From DATJZG01 sp035499295 (GTDB lineage Bacteria; Myxococcota; Myxococcia; Myxococcales; Anaeromyxobacteraceae), in contig DATJZG010000040.1 in the NCBI GenBank assembly GCA_035499295.1, positions 29,646-93,645 on the forward strand: a stretch of DNA of 64,000 nucleotides, read 5' to 3'. The notes below the pieces were generated by a model that saw nothing but the letters and a program-made list of their open reading frames with translations, was not told the DNA's origin and ran no database searches. Of this stretch, positions 51,078 to 59,937 are shown in pieces. The translations under genes and the position numbers were made by a program. Each line of letters opens with the position of its first letter. Positions within the stretch are counted from its first letter, which is position 1.

Positions 51078-53339
51078 ATGTCTGGTGAGGGAGAAGGGCG
51101 AGATGGGAAGAGCGGGGTGCCGGCGGAGGCCGCCGGGAGGCCCAAGCTGACCTTGGCCGGTTTCGTGGCCGAGCTGCAGCAGCGGCGCGTGCCTCGGGCG
51201 GCACTCGCCTACCTCATCGCCGTGTTCGCCCTCCTGCAGGGGGTCGAGCACGTCGTCCACATTTTGGAGCTCCCGCACCGGATCCTCACCATCTGCATCG
51301 TCCTGGGCGCGCTCGGCTTCCCGCTGAACCTGCTCCTGGCATGGCACTTCGACATCGCCCCGCTGCGCCATGGGGAGGCGGTGACGGCGCACCCGGGAAA
51401 GACCTCCCTGTTCAGCCCGGAGCGGCGCATCGTCCTGAAGAAGCCGACCTGGGCGGTGATCGGCGTGATGGCGGTGGTGGCGGCGGGGATGGCCGGGTGG
51501 CGCTATTGGTCGGTCGTGAGCCGGCCGCCGAAGCCGCCTCCCAAGGCGCAGGCGGTGCTCATCGCCGACTTCGAGAACCGCACCGGCGAGGGGGTGTTCG
51601 ACGGGACGCTGGAGCCGGCCCTCGGCCTCGCGATGGAGGGGGCCTCCTTCATCTCCTCCTACAAGCGGTCCGACGCGAAGCGCATCGCCGACCAGCTCAA
51701 GCTGGAGGGCGCGGGCCTGGGGGAGAAGCGCGCCCGGCTCGTGGCTCAGCGCGAGGGCATCGGGGTCGTCACCTCCGGCCGGGTGGAGCGAGAGGGGAGC
51801 GGCTACCGGGTGGCGGTGCACGCGCTCGACGCCTTCACGGGAAAGACGATCGTGAGCGCGGCCGAGGAGGTGCCCGGCAAGGAGGGGGTGCTCGGGGCTG
51901 CCACGCTGCTCGCGGCCAAGGTCCGCACCGCGCTCGGCGACGCCACCCCCGAGAGCGTCCAGCTCAAGGAGGGCGAGACCTTCAGCGCGGCGTCGCTCGA
52001 GGCCGCGCACGAGTACGCGCTCGGGATGACGCTCGCCTCGAGCGGCAAATGGGACGAGGCGACCAAGCACTACCTGGAGGCGCTCCGGCTCGATCCCGGG
52101 CTCGGCCGCGCGTCCACCGGGCTGGCGGTCATCGAGTACAACCGGGGGCACCACGAGGAGGCGAAGAAGTACTTCGAGCAGGCCATGGCCCACACCGACC
52201 GGATGAGTGAGCGGGAGAAGTACCGCAGCCGGGGGCTCATGTATCTGTTCCAGCGGGACCCGGACAAGGCCATCGAGTCCTTCTCCGCCCTGGTGCGGCA
52301 GTTCCCCGCCGATAACGCCGGCCCCGCCAACCTGGCCATCGCCTACGAGTTCAAGGGGGACTTCGCGCGCGCCCTGGAGATGGGGCGGCGCGCCGTCGAG
52401 ATCTCTCCCAAGAACGTGCCGCAGCGGAACAACGTGGGGTTCTTCGCCACCTACGTCGGCGACTTCGACGGGGCCGTCCAAGAGCAGCGCAAGGTCCTGG
52501 AGCTCAACCCCGCCTTCGTGAACGGCTACGTCGGCCTGGCACTGGCACAGATCGCCTCCGGGGCCCGCGACGACGCGGTGGCCACCTGGCAGCGGCTCGC
52601 GACGCTAGGGGGCGACGGCGCCTCGGCCGCCGCCGAGGGGCTCGCGGACCTGGCGATGTACGAGGGGCGCCTCACGGACGCGCGGGCCATCCTCGAGAAG
52701 GGGATCGAGGCCGACCTGGCCGGGAAGGCGGGCGACGCAGCCGGCCGCAAGCTCTGCATGCTGGCGGACGTGGAGCTGACGCTCGGGCGGGGGTCGAAGG
52801 CCGCCGCGACCGCGGAGCGTGCGCTCAAGGCCAGCAAGGACGACGCGGTGATCTTCGCCGCCGGCATGGTGCTCGCGCGCGCCGGAGAGGACCGGAGGGC
52901 GCGCGCCCTCGCCGACGAGCTCGACCGGCGCCTGGAGGCCGAGCCCCGGATGTACGCGGACCTGGTGCGCGGGACCGCCGACCTCCGGCGACGCAGCTAT
53001 GCCGACGCGGTGGCGCGGTTCAAGAGCGCGGTGCAGCGGGCCGACACCTGGCTGGCGCGCTGCACCCTCGGGCGAGCCTACGAGGAGGCGAGCGCCTTCA
53101 CGCAGGCGCAGGACGAGCTCGAGGGATGCGACAAGCGCCGGGGCGAGGCGACCGACGCCTTTCACAACACCAGCCCCACCTACCGCCTCTACCCGCTCGT
53201 GAAGTACCACCTCGGGCGGGCGTACCAGGGTCTCGGCAATCCGGCCGCGGCCGATTCCTTCCGGGCCTTCCTGACGATCAAGAAGACCGGCGAGGACCCG
53301 AGCGTCGCGGACGCGAAGCGCAGGCTCGGCGCCGGCTGA
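51078..53339 (+). CDS. Membrane-anchored TPR protein (adenylate-cyclase-like N-terminus)
   Basis: 753 aa from the ATG at 51078 (a GTG at 51066 is possible). N-terminus FVAELQQRRVPRAALAYLIAVFALLQ is the membrane segment seen in many TPR/cyclase signalling proteins; two further helices follow (about 70-90 and 125-147). A soluble domain starts AVLIADFENRTGE and resembles the TolB-N-like/FlgO-like domain that senses or binds partners, then at least six TPR repeats (about 300-745), e.g. KWDEATKHYLEALRLDPGLGRA. No catalytic domain is present. Likely a protein-interaction scaffold. Confidence 0.85.
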   Translation: MSGEGEGRDGKSGVPAEAAGRPKLTLAGFVAELQQRRVPRAALAYLIAVFALLQGVEHVVHILELPHRILTICIVLGALGFPLNLLLAWHFDIAPLRHGEAVTAHPGKTSLFSPERRIVLKKPTWAVIGVMAVVAAGMAGWRYWSVVSRPPKPPPKAQAVLIADFENRTGEGVFDGTLEPALGLAMEGASFISSYKRSDAKRIADQLKLEGAGLGEKRARLVAQREGIGVVTSGRVEREGSGYRVAVHALDAFTGKTIVSAAEEVPGKEGVLGAATLLAAKVRTALGDATPESVQLKEGETFSAASLEAAHEYALGMTLASSGKWDEATKHYLEALRLDPGLGRASTGLAVIEYNRGHHEEAKKYFEQAMAHTDRMSEREKYRSRGLMYLFQRDPDKAIESFSALVRQFPADNAGPANLAIAYEFKGDFARALEMGRRAVEISPKNVPQRNNVGFFATYVGDFDGAVQEQRKVLELNPAFVNGYVGLALAQIASGARDDAVATWQRLATLGGDGASAAAEGLADLAMYEGRLTDARAILEKGIEADLAGKAGDAAGRKLCMLADVELTLGRGSKAAATAERALKASKDDAVIFAAGMVLARAGEDRRARALADELDRRLEAEPRMYADLVRGTADLRRRSYADAVARFKSAVQRADTWLARCTLGRAYEEASAFTQAQDELEGCDKRRGEATDAFHNTSPTYRLYPLVKYHLGRAYQGLGNPAAADSFRAFLTIKKTGEDPSVADAKRRLGAG

Positions 53340-53426
53340 CTAGGCCAATGCGCGGGGTGCCGAGCGGGGGCGCCGCTGTTAAGAGGTGCGAGGGCGGCCC
53401 TCTTGCCGCCCCGAGGTACCGGACCG

Positions 53427-54080
53427 ATGGGAATGTTCGCGAAGACGCGCATGGTCGTGCCGGAGGAGGCGCTCCCCGGGCGGGCCGAGCGGATGGCGGT
53501 CGCGGAGCGCCACTTCGTCACGGGGAAGCCCCTGGAGCCGCCCTTCCCGGCGGGGCTCGAGGTGGCCACCTTCGGGCTCGGCTGTTTCTGGGGCGCGGAG
53601 CGCCGTTTCTGGCAGACGCCGGGTGTGTACGTCACGGCGGTGGGCTACGCCGGCGGCACCACTCCGAACCCCAGCTACGAGGAGGTCTGCAGCGGCCGCA
53701 CCGGACACGCCGAGGTGGTTCGGGTGGTCTTCGACCCGAAGCGGGTTCGCTACCCGGACCTGCTCAAGGTCTTCTGGGAGTCCCACGACCCCACCCAGGG
53801 AATGGCCCAGGGGAACGACGTGGGGACGCAGTACCGGTCGGCGATCTACGCGCACGGGCCGGAGCAGCGCCGCCTGGCCGAGGGGTCGCGAAAGGCGTAC
53901 CAGGCGGAACTCGACCGCGCCGGGCTGGGCCCGATCACCACCGAGATCGCGGACGAGAGGGAGTTCTACTACGCGGAACCCTATCACCAGCAGTACCTGG
54001 CGAAGAACCCCGACGGTTACTGCGGACACGGCGGGACGGGAGTGACCTGTCCCGTCGGGGCGATCGGCACCGGCCCCTGA
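53427..54080 (+). CDS. msrA: Peptide methionine-S-sulfoxide reductase A
   Basis: 217 aa from the ATG at 53427; a further ATG at 53433 is equally plausible. Catalytic motif GCFWGAE (nucleophile Cys), GYAGGTTPNPSYEEVCSGRTGHAE, Tyr/Glu substrate-site residues in DPTQGMAQGNDVGTQYRSAIY, and EPYHQQYL; extra C-terminal Cys residues (YCGHGGTGVTCPVG) can resolve the sulfenic acid. Repairs oxidised methionine. An msrB gene lies 5 kb away on the other strand. Confidence 0.95.
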   Translation: MGMFAKTRMVVPEEALPGRAERMAVAERHFVTGKPLEPPFPAGLEVATFGLGCFWGAERRFWQTPGVYVTAVGYAGGTTPNPSYEEVCSGRTGHAEVVRVVFDPKRVRYPDLLKVFWESHDPTQGMAQGNDVGTQYRSAIYAHGPEQRRLAEGSRKAYQAELDRAGLGPITTEIADEREFYYAEPYHQQYLAKNPDGYCGHGGTGVTCPVGAIGTGP

Positions 54081-54089
54081 CCCCGGGGG

Positions 54090-55244
54090 CTAGGGTCGAG
54101 CCGCGAGCGCCTCGGAGCTCCGGAGTGCCGACTCGAGGTCGCGGACGATCTCCTCCACCGTCTTGAGTGCGCCCACCGATTCGTCCGGGATGCGGGTCAC
54201 GCTCTGGCCGGTGTAGTAGAGCCCCTTGTCCAGGTCGCCGAGGATCGCGGCTCGCAGGAGCGCGTCTGTGATGCAGAAGCTCTCCTGGAAGTTGCTCGTG
54301 CGGCACTTGCAGAGTTCCTCGGCCAGGCACTCGATGCAGGCCTTCTTGCGGCCCATGTAGCCCGACGGGCCGAAGAACCAGGCCTTGGACCTGGGCGGGA
54401 AGGACCTGCCGGCGGCGAGCCCGTCGGTGAAGGAGTTCCGGACCGCCCGGGCCTTCATCCCCTTCACGCAGCTCGTGATGATGGCGACGTCGTCGCCGCC
54501 CTTGCCGAGGTGCATGGCCTTGAAGTTGGGGTGCGGGTCGCCGTCGCTCGAGGCGATGAAGCGGGTGGCGAGCTGAACTCCCACCGCCCCCTGTGCAAAG
54601 TAGCGCCCCAGGTCGGAAGCGTCGATGCCTCCCGCGGCCACCACCGGGAGCGAAGTGTGGGCGCGGACCTCCTCCACCAGGGAAGGCAGGGGATGGTCGA
54701 TATCGCCGATGTGGCCGCCGGCCTCGGCCCCCTCGGCCACCAGGAACTCGGCCCCCCACTTCTCGTACATGGCGGCGAGCCGCCCCGAGGAGACGATCCC
54801 GGCGAAGGGCGTCGCCGCCTCGCGGCACCAGCGGAGGATATCGCGGGAGATGCCGGCCCCCTGGACCACGAAGGAGACCCCCTCGTCGAGCGCAGTCTTG
54901 GTGAGCAACTCGAAGTCCGCCTTGTTGATGGCGGCCATGATGTTCACGCCCACGAAGCCCCCGGGCGCCTCCGCCTTGGCGCGGCGGATCTCGGCGCGCA
55001 GGTGCTCCGGCGTCTTGATCACCGCCGAGACCGTGCCCACCCCCACGAAGCGGTCGCTCCGCACCGCGGCCACCTTCCCGGCCAGGCCGTCGGAGGCGTG
55101 GATCCCCATGCCTCCCTGGACGAGCAGGCGCTTCCCGGAACCGACGACGTCGGCGATGGCGGCCCGACTGAGCTTGGGGGCGGGCGCGAGGCGCTCGACC
55201 GGGGCGGCGTCAGGGCACTCGAGGCTGTGAGCAACGCTGGACAT
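54090..55244 (-). CDS. Nitronate monooxygenase/2-nitropropane dioxygenase-family flavoprotein with Cys-rich tail
   Basis: 384 aa from the ATG at 55244 (GGGAG 7 nt upstream). FMN-binding TIM barrel: VQGGMGIHASDGLAGKVAAV, GVNIMAAIN, QGAGIS, VAEGAEAGGHIGD, VVAAGGID and GVQLATRF. A later stretch has CIECLAEELCKC and FQESFC (about residues 300-322), five cysteines that could bind a metal or Fe-S cluster, not part of the classic family. It could be an oxidoreductase acting on nitronates, or an enoyl-reductase-like enzyme. Convergent with msrA, 9 bp gap. Confidence 0.85.
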   Translation of the reverse strand: MSSVAHSLECPDAAPVERLAPAPKLSRAAIADVVGSGKRLLVQGGMGIHASDGLAGKVAAVRSDRFVGVGTVSAVIKTPEHLRAEIRRAKAEAPGGFVGVNIMAAINKADFELLTKTALDEGVSFVVQGAGISRDILRWCREAATPFAGIVSSGRLAAMYEKWGAEFLVAEGAEAGGHIGDIDHPLPSLVEEVRAHTSLPVVAAGGIDASDLGRYFAQGAVGVQLATRFIASSDGDPHPNFKAMHLGKGGDDVAIITSCVKGMKARAVRNSFTDGLAAGRSFPPRSKAWFFGPSGYMGRKKACIECLAEELCKCRTSNFQESFCITDALLRAAILGDLDKGLYYTGQSVTRIPDESVGALKTVEEIVRDLESALRSSEALAARP

Positions 55245-55387
55245 GGTGATCTCCCTCGCCGCCGAAGCGGTCCCGAACACTCTACGGGGCCTGTGTCACC
55301 CCACTGTCACGGCTGTGCAAATCCGCGGGGGTGCGTCGTTGGCACACCGCAGCGGACGCGCGCTCGCAGGCGCCCGCACGCGACGGA

Positions 55388-57982
55388 TCAAGACGTGGGG
55401 CGCTGGTCGAGCACCCGCCGCAGGACGCCCGCCAGCTCCGGGAACTGCCATGGCTTCTGAACGAAGGCCGCCGCCCGATCGAGCTCCCCGTGCCGCGCCA
55501 CTGCCTCGTCGGCGTAGCCGGAGATGAAGACCACCCGCGTCTCCGGGTGGCGCTCGACGAAGACCCGCGCCAGCTCCGGCCCCCCCATTTGCGGCATCAC
55601 CACGTCGGAGAGCAGCACGTCGATCTGTCCCCCGTGACGTTCCGCCAGGGCGAGCGCCTCCCGGCCGTCGGCTGCGGCCAGGACGGTGTACCCCTCGGCG
55701 GAGAGCTGCGACAGGAGCAGGTTGCGGACCTGGCGCTCGTCCTCGACGACGAGGACGGTCTCGGCCGCCCTTCCCGAGCGCGAGCGCAGGACCTGGGGGA
55801 CGGGAGAGGGAAGCGGCTCCGCTTCCGCCAACTCGCGGGGCAGGAAGATCTCGAAGGTGGTGCCGCGCCCGGGCTCGCTCTGCACCCCGAGGAACCCGCG
55901 GCTCTGCCGCACGATGCCGTAGACCGTGGAGAGGCCGAGGCCGGTCCCCTTGCCCTGCTCCTTGGTGGTGAAGAAGGGGTCGAAGACGTGGGGCAGGGTG
56001 GCCTCGTCCATGCCCAGGCCGGTGTCGGAGACGGTGAGCCGCACGTACGGCCCCGGGGCCCCCTCGGCGTAGCGGCGCGCCTCGGCCTCGCTGAGGACCA
56101 CGTTGGCGGTGGAGATGGTGAGCCGGCCGCCCTTGGGCATGGCGTCACGCGCGTTGACGGCCAGGTTCACGAGCACCTGCTCGAATTGGCCGGGGTCGAC
56201 CCGCACGCGCCACAGTCCCGCGCCTCGCGGCGTGCTGAGCTCGATGTGCTCTCCGATGAGGCGACGCAGGAGCTTCTCGACGCCTGCGATGGCGATGTCG
56301 AGCGCCACCACCTGGGGCTTCAACACCTGCTTGCGGCTGAAGGCGAGCAACTGGCGGGTGAGGTCGGCTGCGCGCGCCCCGGCCCGCTGGATCTCGGCGA
56401 TGTCCTCCTTCACCGGGTCGCCGTCCTGGAGCCCTTCCAGCGCCAGGCCGGCGTAGCCGTTGATGGCGGTGAGGAGGTTGTTGAAGTCGTGGGCCACGCC
56501 GCCGGCCAGCGTCCCCACCGCCTCGAGCTTCTGCCGGTGGCGCAGCTGCTCCCGCAGCCGCTTCTCCTCGGTGACGTCGCGCCCGACCAGGAGCAGGTTG
56601 ACGATCTTGCCCCCGGGATCGCGGACCGCGGAGATGATGATATGCGCGTCGAAGGGCGCCCCGTCGCGGCGGCGGCTTGTCATCTCGCCCTTCCACATGG
56701 GCTCGTGCGCCAGGGCGTCCATGACCTCCTTCGTGACCCCGCTCGAGCCCGGGCCGCCGTAGAGGTCCACCAGCGGGCGCCCGCGGAGCTCCGCGGCCGA
56801 GAAACCGGTGATCCGCTCCAGGGCCGGGTTCACGTAGTCGATGAGCCCGGCCGGATCCGTGACCGCGATGGCCTCCGCCGCCTGGTCCACCGCCACGGCC
56901 AGCAGGGCGTGCGCGGCCTGCAGCCGCTGCCGCTCGGCCACCTCGCGCTGAAGAGCGTTGTGCTTCTCCGCCACCTCCTGCTCGCGCAGCAGCGACTCGT
57001 CGAGACGCGCCTGCAGCACCAGACTCTTGGTGTTGAGGAACACGGCGAGCAGCACCACCCCCAGGACGGCGGCCACCGCCACCGTCAGGTTCACGGCGGA
57101 GGCGGTGGGCGAGAGGTCGCCGACGAGGTCCGACACCCGGTCCACGTCGAGCAGCGAGAAGGGCTGCCCTGGCACGGGGACGCGCATGGCGACGTACTCC
57201 TCGTCGCTTCGGTCGCCCGACACCTCGACCATTCGCCCGTCGGTCGGGATACTCTGGATTCGCCGCGACAGCACCGGGAGCGCCGGGTCGTGCCCGACCG
57301 GCCGGTAGGCGCGCCCTTCGGCGTCGAGGACGTAGAACGAGAAGCGATCCGAGCCTGCCAGGCGCTCCAGCGTGCGCAGCACGGCGTCGGGGCGTAGCCA
57401 GGCGACGAGGTGCCCGGCGTAGCGCCCCTTGAACCAGAAGGCCCGATACAGGGTGAGGCGGCGGCCGTCGGGCGAGAGCCGGACGCCGTCCGGGATGGCT
57501 TCCGGGTCGAACGGCTCCACCCAGGGCGTGCCGTCGAGGCCGGCCGAGTCGGCCAGGGGCGTCCCGTCGGTGTCGAGGAGGGCGACGCGCTGGAAGGCGC
57601 GTTCCGGGTCGGCGCCGGGAGGCTCGGCCAAGGAGGCGAGCCGCTCCTGGATGGGCACGAGGCTCAGGGCCAGCCCGTACTGCATGCTCATGCCGAGGTC
57701 GCGGTTCTCGAAGAACGCGGCCACCTCTCGGGATTCGGCGACGTTGCGGATGTCCTTATCGGCCGCGGAGAAGAGGTTCCCGAGCGCCACCGCGTGGAGC
57801 TGTGCCTGCTGCACGTGCTGGCGCAGCAGGTTCTCGCGCACCGTCCGGGAGGAGCGGTAGTTGAGGACGAGCAGGTAGCCCACCATGCCCACGAGCGCCA
57901 CGCCGGCCGCGACGACGGCACCGGTGCGCCGCGCCAGCCTGCCGCTGCCCTTTGGCGACGGAGCTGGCGTGAGGGGAGACAT
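55388..57982 (-). CDS. Hybrid histidine kinase: sensor, PAS, HisKA, HATPase, receiver
   Basis: 864 aa. Transmembrane helices about 21-43 and 305-325 enclose a periplasmic sensor (dCache-like, with FYVLDAEGRAYRP strand). A PAS domain about 365-470 (AIAVTDPAGLIDYVNPALERITG), HisKA with the phospho-acceptor in AGGVAHDFNNLLTAI, HATPase with N box VNLAVNARDAM and G boxes DTGLGMDE and GTGLGLSTVYGI, then a C-terminal receiver with Asp in DVLLSDVVMP and Lys in VQKPW. It starts 16 bp after the gene for a periplasmic amino-acid-type binding protein, on the same strand, so the binding protein may present its ligand to this kinase. Confidence 0.94.
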   Translation of the reverse strand: MSPLTPAPSPKGSGRLARRTGAVVAAGVALVGMVGYLLVLNYRSSRTVRENLLRQHVQQAQLHAVALGNLFSAADKDIRNVAESREVAAFFENRDLGMSMQYGLALSLVPIQERLASLAEPPGADPERAFQRVALLDTDGTPLADSAGLDGTPWVEPFDPEAIPDGVRLSPDGRRLTLYRAFWFKGRYAGHLVAWLRPDAVLRTLERLAGSDRFSFYVLDAEGRAYRPVGHDPALPVLSRRIQSIPTDGRMVEVSGDRSDEEYVAMRVPVPGQPFSLLDVDRVSDLVGDLSPTASAVNLTVAVAAVLGVVLLAVFLNTKSLVLQARLDESLLREQEVAEKHNALQREVAERQRLQAAHALLAVAVDQAAEAIAVTDPAGLIDYVNPALERITGFSAAELRGRPLVDLYGGPGSSGVTKEVMDALAHEPMWKGEMTSRRRDGAPFDAHIIISAVRDPGGKIVNLLLVGRDVTEEKRLREQLRHRQKLEAVGTLAGGVAHDFNNLLTAINGYAGLALEGLQDGDPVKEDIAEIQRAGARAADLTRQLLAFSRKQVLKPQVVALDIAIAGVEKLLRRLIGEHIELSTPRGAGLWRVRVDPGQFEQVLVNLAVNARDAMPKGGRLTISTANVVLSEAEARRYAEGAPGPYVRLTVSDTGLGMDEATLPHVFDPFFTTKEQGKGTGLGLSTVYGIVRQSRGFLGVQSEPGRGTTFEIFLPRELAEAEPLPSPVPQVLRSRSGRAAETVLVVEDERQVRNLLLSQLSAEGYTVLAAADGREALALAERHGGQIDVLLSDVVMPQMGGPELARVFVERHPETRVVFISGYADEAVARHGELDRAAAFVQKPWQFPELAGVLRRVLDQRPTS

Positions 57983-57998
57983 GCCCGCGCCGCTCTTC

Positions 57999-58904
57999 CT
58001 ACCGGGCGGCGATGAAGAAGTCGGGGAAGTAGATGGGGGCCTCCGGGAAGTACTTCTGCACCAGCCGACGGTAGGTGCCGTCGCGACGGACCTCGGTCAG
58101 GAAGGCGTCGAACGCCTCCCGGAGGTGGGGCGCTTCCTTGCGGAAGGCCACCCCCATCTGCTGACGCACGCTGATCGGGCCGATGACCTTGAGGCGGCCC
58201 GGCCACTTCTGCAGCGCGATCATGGCGTCGGCGACGTCGAGCAGGGCCAGCTCGCCCTCGCCGTTGATGAGGACCGGGGCCACCTCGTCGAGCCGGACCT
58301 TCTTCAGCACCAGCTGTGCCTGGGTCGCCTCGAGCTGGTAGAGCGAGGGGTCGAGACAAGTGGCGGAGACGCCGAGCACGGAGCGCCGGGCGAGGAGCAC
58401 CTTTACCGCCGCGATGTCGCGCTCCACGTTGCCCGACGGCTTGATGGGCTGAACCGGGGAGTCGGCTCGGGCCACCACCCACACCTGCGTGGGGAAGACC
58501 GGGGTCGAGAAGGTCGCGACGCGCTCCCGCCAGGGGAGGATGGTGAGGCCGGTGGCAAGCATGTCCCCGCGAACAGGGCTCGCGGGCGCTCGCCCCAAGT
58601 CCGCCGCCTTGGCGGAGACCTGCCGGCCCGTCAGGTCGGGCAGCGCGGCGGGCCAGTCGGTCTGGACGAACTCGTAGCGGACGCCCAACCGCTGCGCGAA
58701 GAGGCGCACGAGCTCGACGTCCATTCCGTCCCCGCTCCCGGTGACGAATCCCGCGTAGGGGATCCCGAGGTGGCGGAGCACGCCGCGCTCCTTCACCGCC
58801 TCGAGGTCGCCGCCGTCGCCGGCCAAGGGGGCCCCGAGGGGCAGCGCGGCGAGACAGGCCGCGAGTAGCAGCTTTGCCGCTCTTTGCACACACGAGTAGT
58901 TCAT
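57999..58904 (-). CDS. Periplasmic solute-binding protein, family 3 (SBP_bac_3)
   Basis: 301 aa from the ATG at 58904; signal peptide (RAAKLLLAACLAALPLGAPLAG). Two-lobe fold: LEAVKERGVLRHLGIPYAGFV, MDVELVRLFAQRLGVRYEFVQTDWPAALPDL, and a second lobe with LDVADAMIALQKWPGRLKVIGPISVRQQMGVAFRKEAPHLREAFDAFL. No permease genes nearby; the next gene is a hybrid histidine kinase 16 bp downstream, suggesting a ligand-sensing rather than uptake role. Confidence 0.9.
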   Translation of the reverse strand: MNYSCVQRAAKLLLAACLAALPLGAPLAGDGGDLEAVKERGVLRHLGIPYAGFVTGSGDGMDVELVRLFAQRLGVRYEFVQTDWPAALPDLTGRQVSAKAADLGRAPASPVRGDMLATGLTILPWRERVATFSTPVFPTQVWVVARADSPVQPIKPSGNVERDIAAVKVLLARRSVLGVSATCLDPSLYQLEATQAQLVLKKVRLDEVAPVLINGEGELALLDVADAMIALQKWPGRLKVIGPISVRQQMGVAFRKEAPHLREAFDAFLTEVRRDGTYRRLVQKYFPEAPIYFPDFFIAAR

Positions 58905-59091
58905 GCGCTCGAGACGATGCGAGCCGAGTGCCGCGAGAGTTGCCCTGATCTTCACGTTCAGGCCAGGGTGCGGCGAGACCCTGGGTCGGCTGAGTTCGGA
59001 AAAAAAGTCACCGGCGCTCTGGGCATGCGGGAACGGCAGGCTGGTCTCGGGCCGCCCGGCCCTCCCGGGACTCTTGCCGGAGCGAGGCTTC

Positions 59092-59277
59092 CTACTCCTT
59101 CACGATCCCATCGCTCGCGCAGGCGGCGATGCAGGCCTCGCCTCCGGCGCTGGCGCACTCATCGCACTTCTCCGGGTCGACCTCGTAGTGGTCGTCCCCC
59201 TCGCGGATGGCTGCGGTGGGGCACTCGACCTCGCAGGCGCCGCAGCTCGTGCACTCGTCGGTGATTCGGATTGCCAT
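59092..59277 (-). CDS. 2[4Fe-4S] ferredoxin (small)
   Basis: 61 aa from the ATG at 59277 (GGAGG four bases upstream). First cluster motif CTSCGACEVECP (CxxCxxCxxxCP). The second, CDECASAGGEACIAAC, has a seven-residue insertion, as in Alvin-type ferredoxins, and Ala instead of Pro after the last Cys. Soluble electron carrier of low potential. Monocistronic as far as can be seen. Confidence 0.92.
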   Translation of the reverse strand: MAIRITDECTSCGACEVECPTAAIREGDDHYEVDPEKCDECASAGGEACIAACASDGIVKE

Positions 59278-59446
59278 CTCGCCTCCGCGCGGCTCTCCTG
59301 CACGCGGCAAGCCAACACGGGGGTGGGTCCCCCACGATTTTCGCGAACGACGGCGAAGAGTTGGGCGCCGTCGGGCAGGCGGCGAGGGCTGCGCCTCGCA
59401 AATCCTGCGGGACGGCTCGGGCCGGGTGCAGGGAGCTCACCGCTAG

Positions 59447-59869
59447 CTAGCGATGCGCGAGTTCGCTCGCCTCGCCTTCCGCGAGGTGGCGGAGCGCCAC
59501 CGAGTTCATGCAGTAGCGCAGGCCCGACGGCGGCGGCCCGTCCGGGAAGACGTGGCCCAGGTGGCCGCCGCAGCGGGCGCAACGCACCTCCGTTCGCACC
59601 ATCCCGTGGGAGCGGTCTTCCAACGTCTCCACTGCGTCGGCCGAGACGGGCCGGGAGAACGACGGCCACCCCGTCCCCGACTCGAACTTCTCGCCTGAGC
59701 GAAAGAGCGGGTTGCCGCAGCCGGTGCACACGTACGTTCCGGGGTCCTTGGTCCCCACGAAGCAGCCCGCGAAGGGCGGCTCCGTTCCGCCCTTCCGGAG
59801 CACGGCGTACTGCTCGGCGGTGAGGCGCTTGCGCCACTCATCGTCTGTGAGGACGAGCTTTTCGGCCAT
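59447..59869 (-). CDS. msrB: Peptide methionine-R-sulfoxide reductase B
   Basis: 140 aa. Zn-binding pairs CTGCG and CARCGGHLGHVFPDGP, catalytic-region YCMNSVALRH with the nucleophile Cys, and GTGWPSF. Complements MsrA by reducing the R-epimer of methionine sulfoxide. Divided from msrA by four genes, so not a single operon. Confidence 0.95.
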   Translation of the reverse strand: MAEKLVLTDDEWRKRLTAEQYAVLRKGGTEPPFAGCFVGTKDPGTYVCTGCGNPLFRSGEKFESGTGWPSFSRPVSADAVETLEDRSHGMVRTEVRCARCGGHLGHVFPDGPPPSGLRYCMNSVALRHLAEGEASELAHR

Positions 59870-59937
59870 GGACTGAATTTCTTAAGGCGGCGGGGCGCAG
59901 CCGTCCTCGCCCGGACGGGGCGGCGCGGACGCCCCCT

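Noticed and set aside
45854..51145. A 1763-residue minus-strand frame
   Set aside because: Antisense to the repeat protein; its own apparent repeats are mirror images of the Ig repeats.
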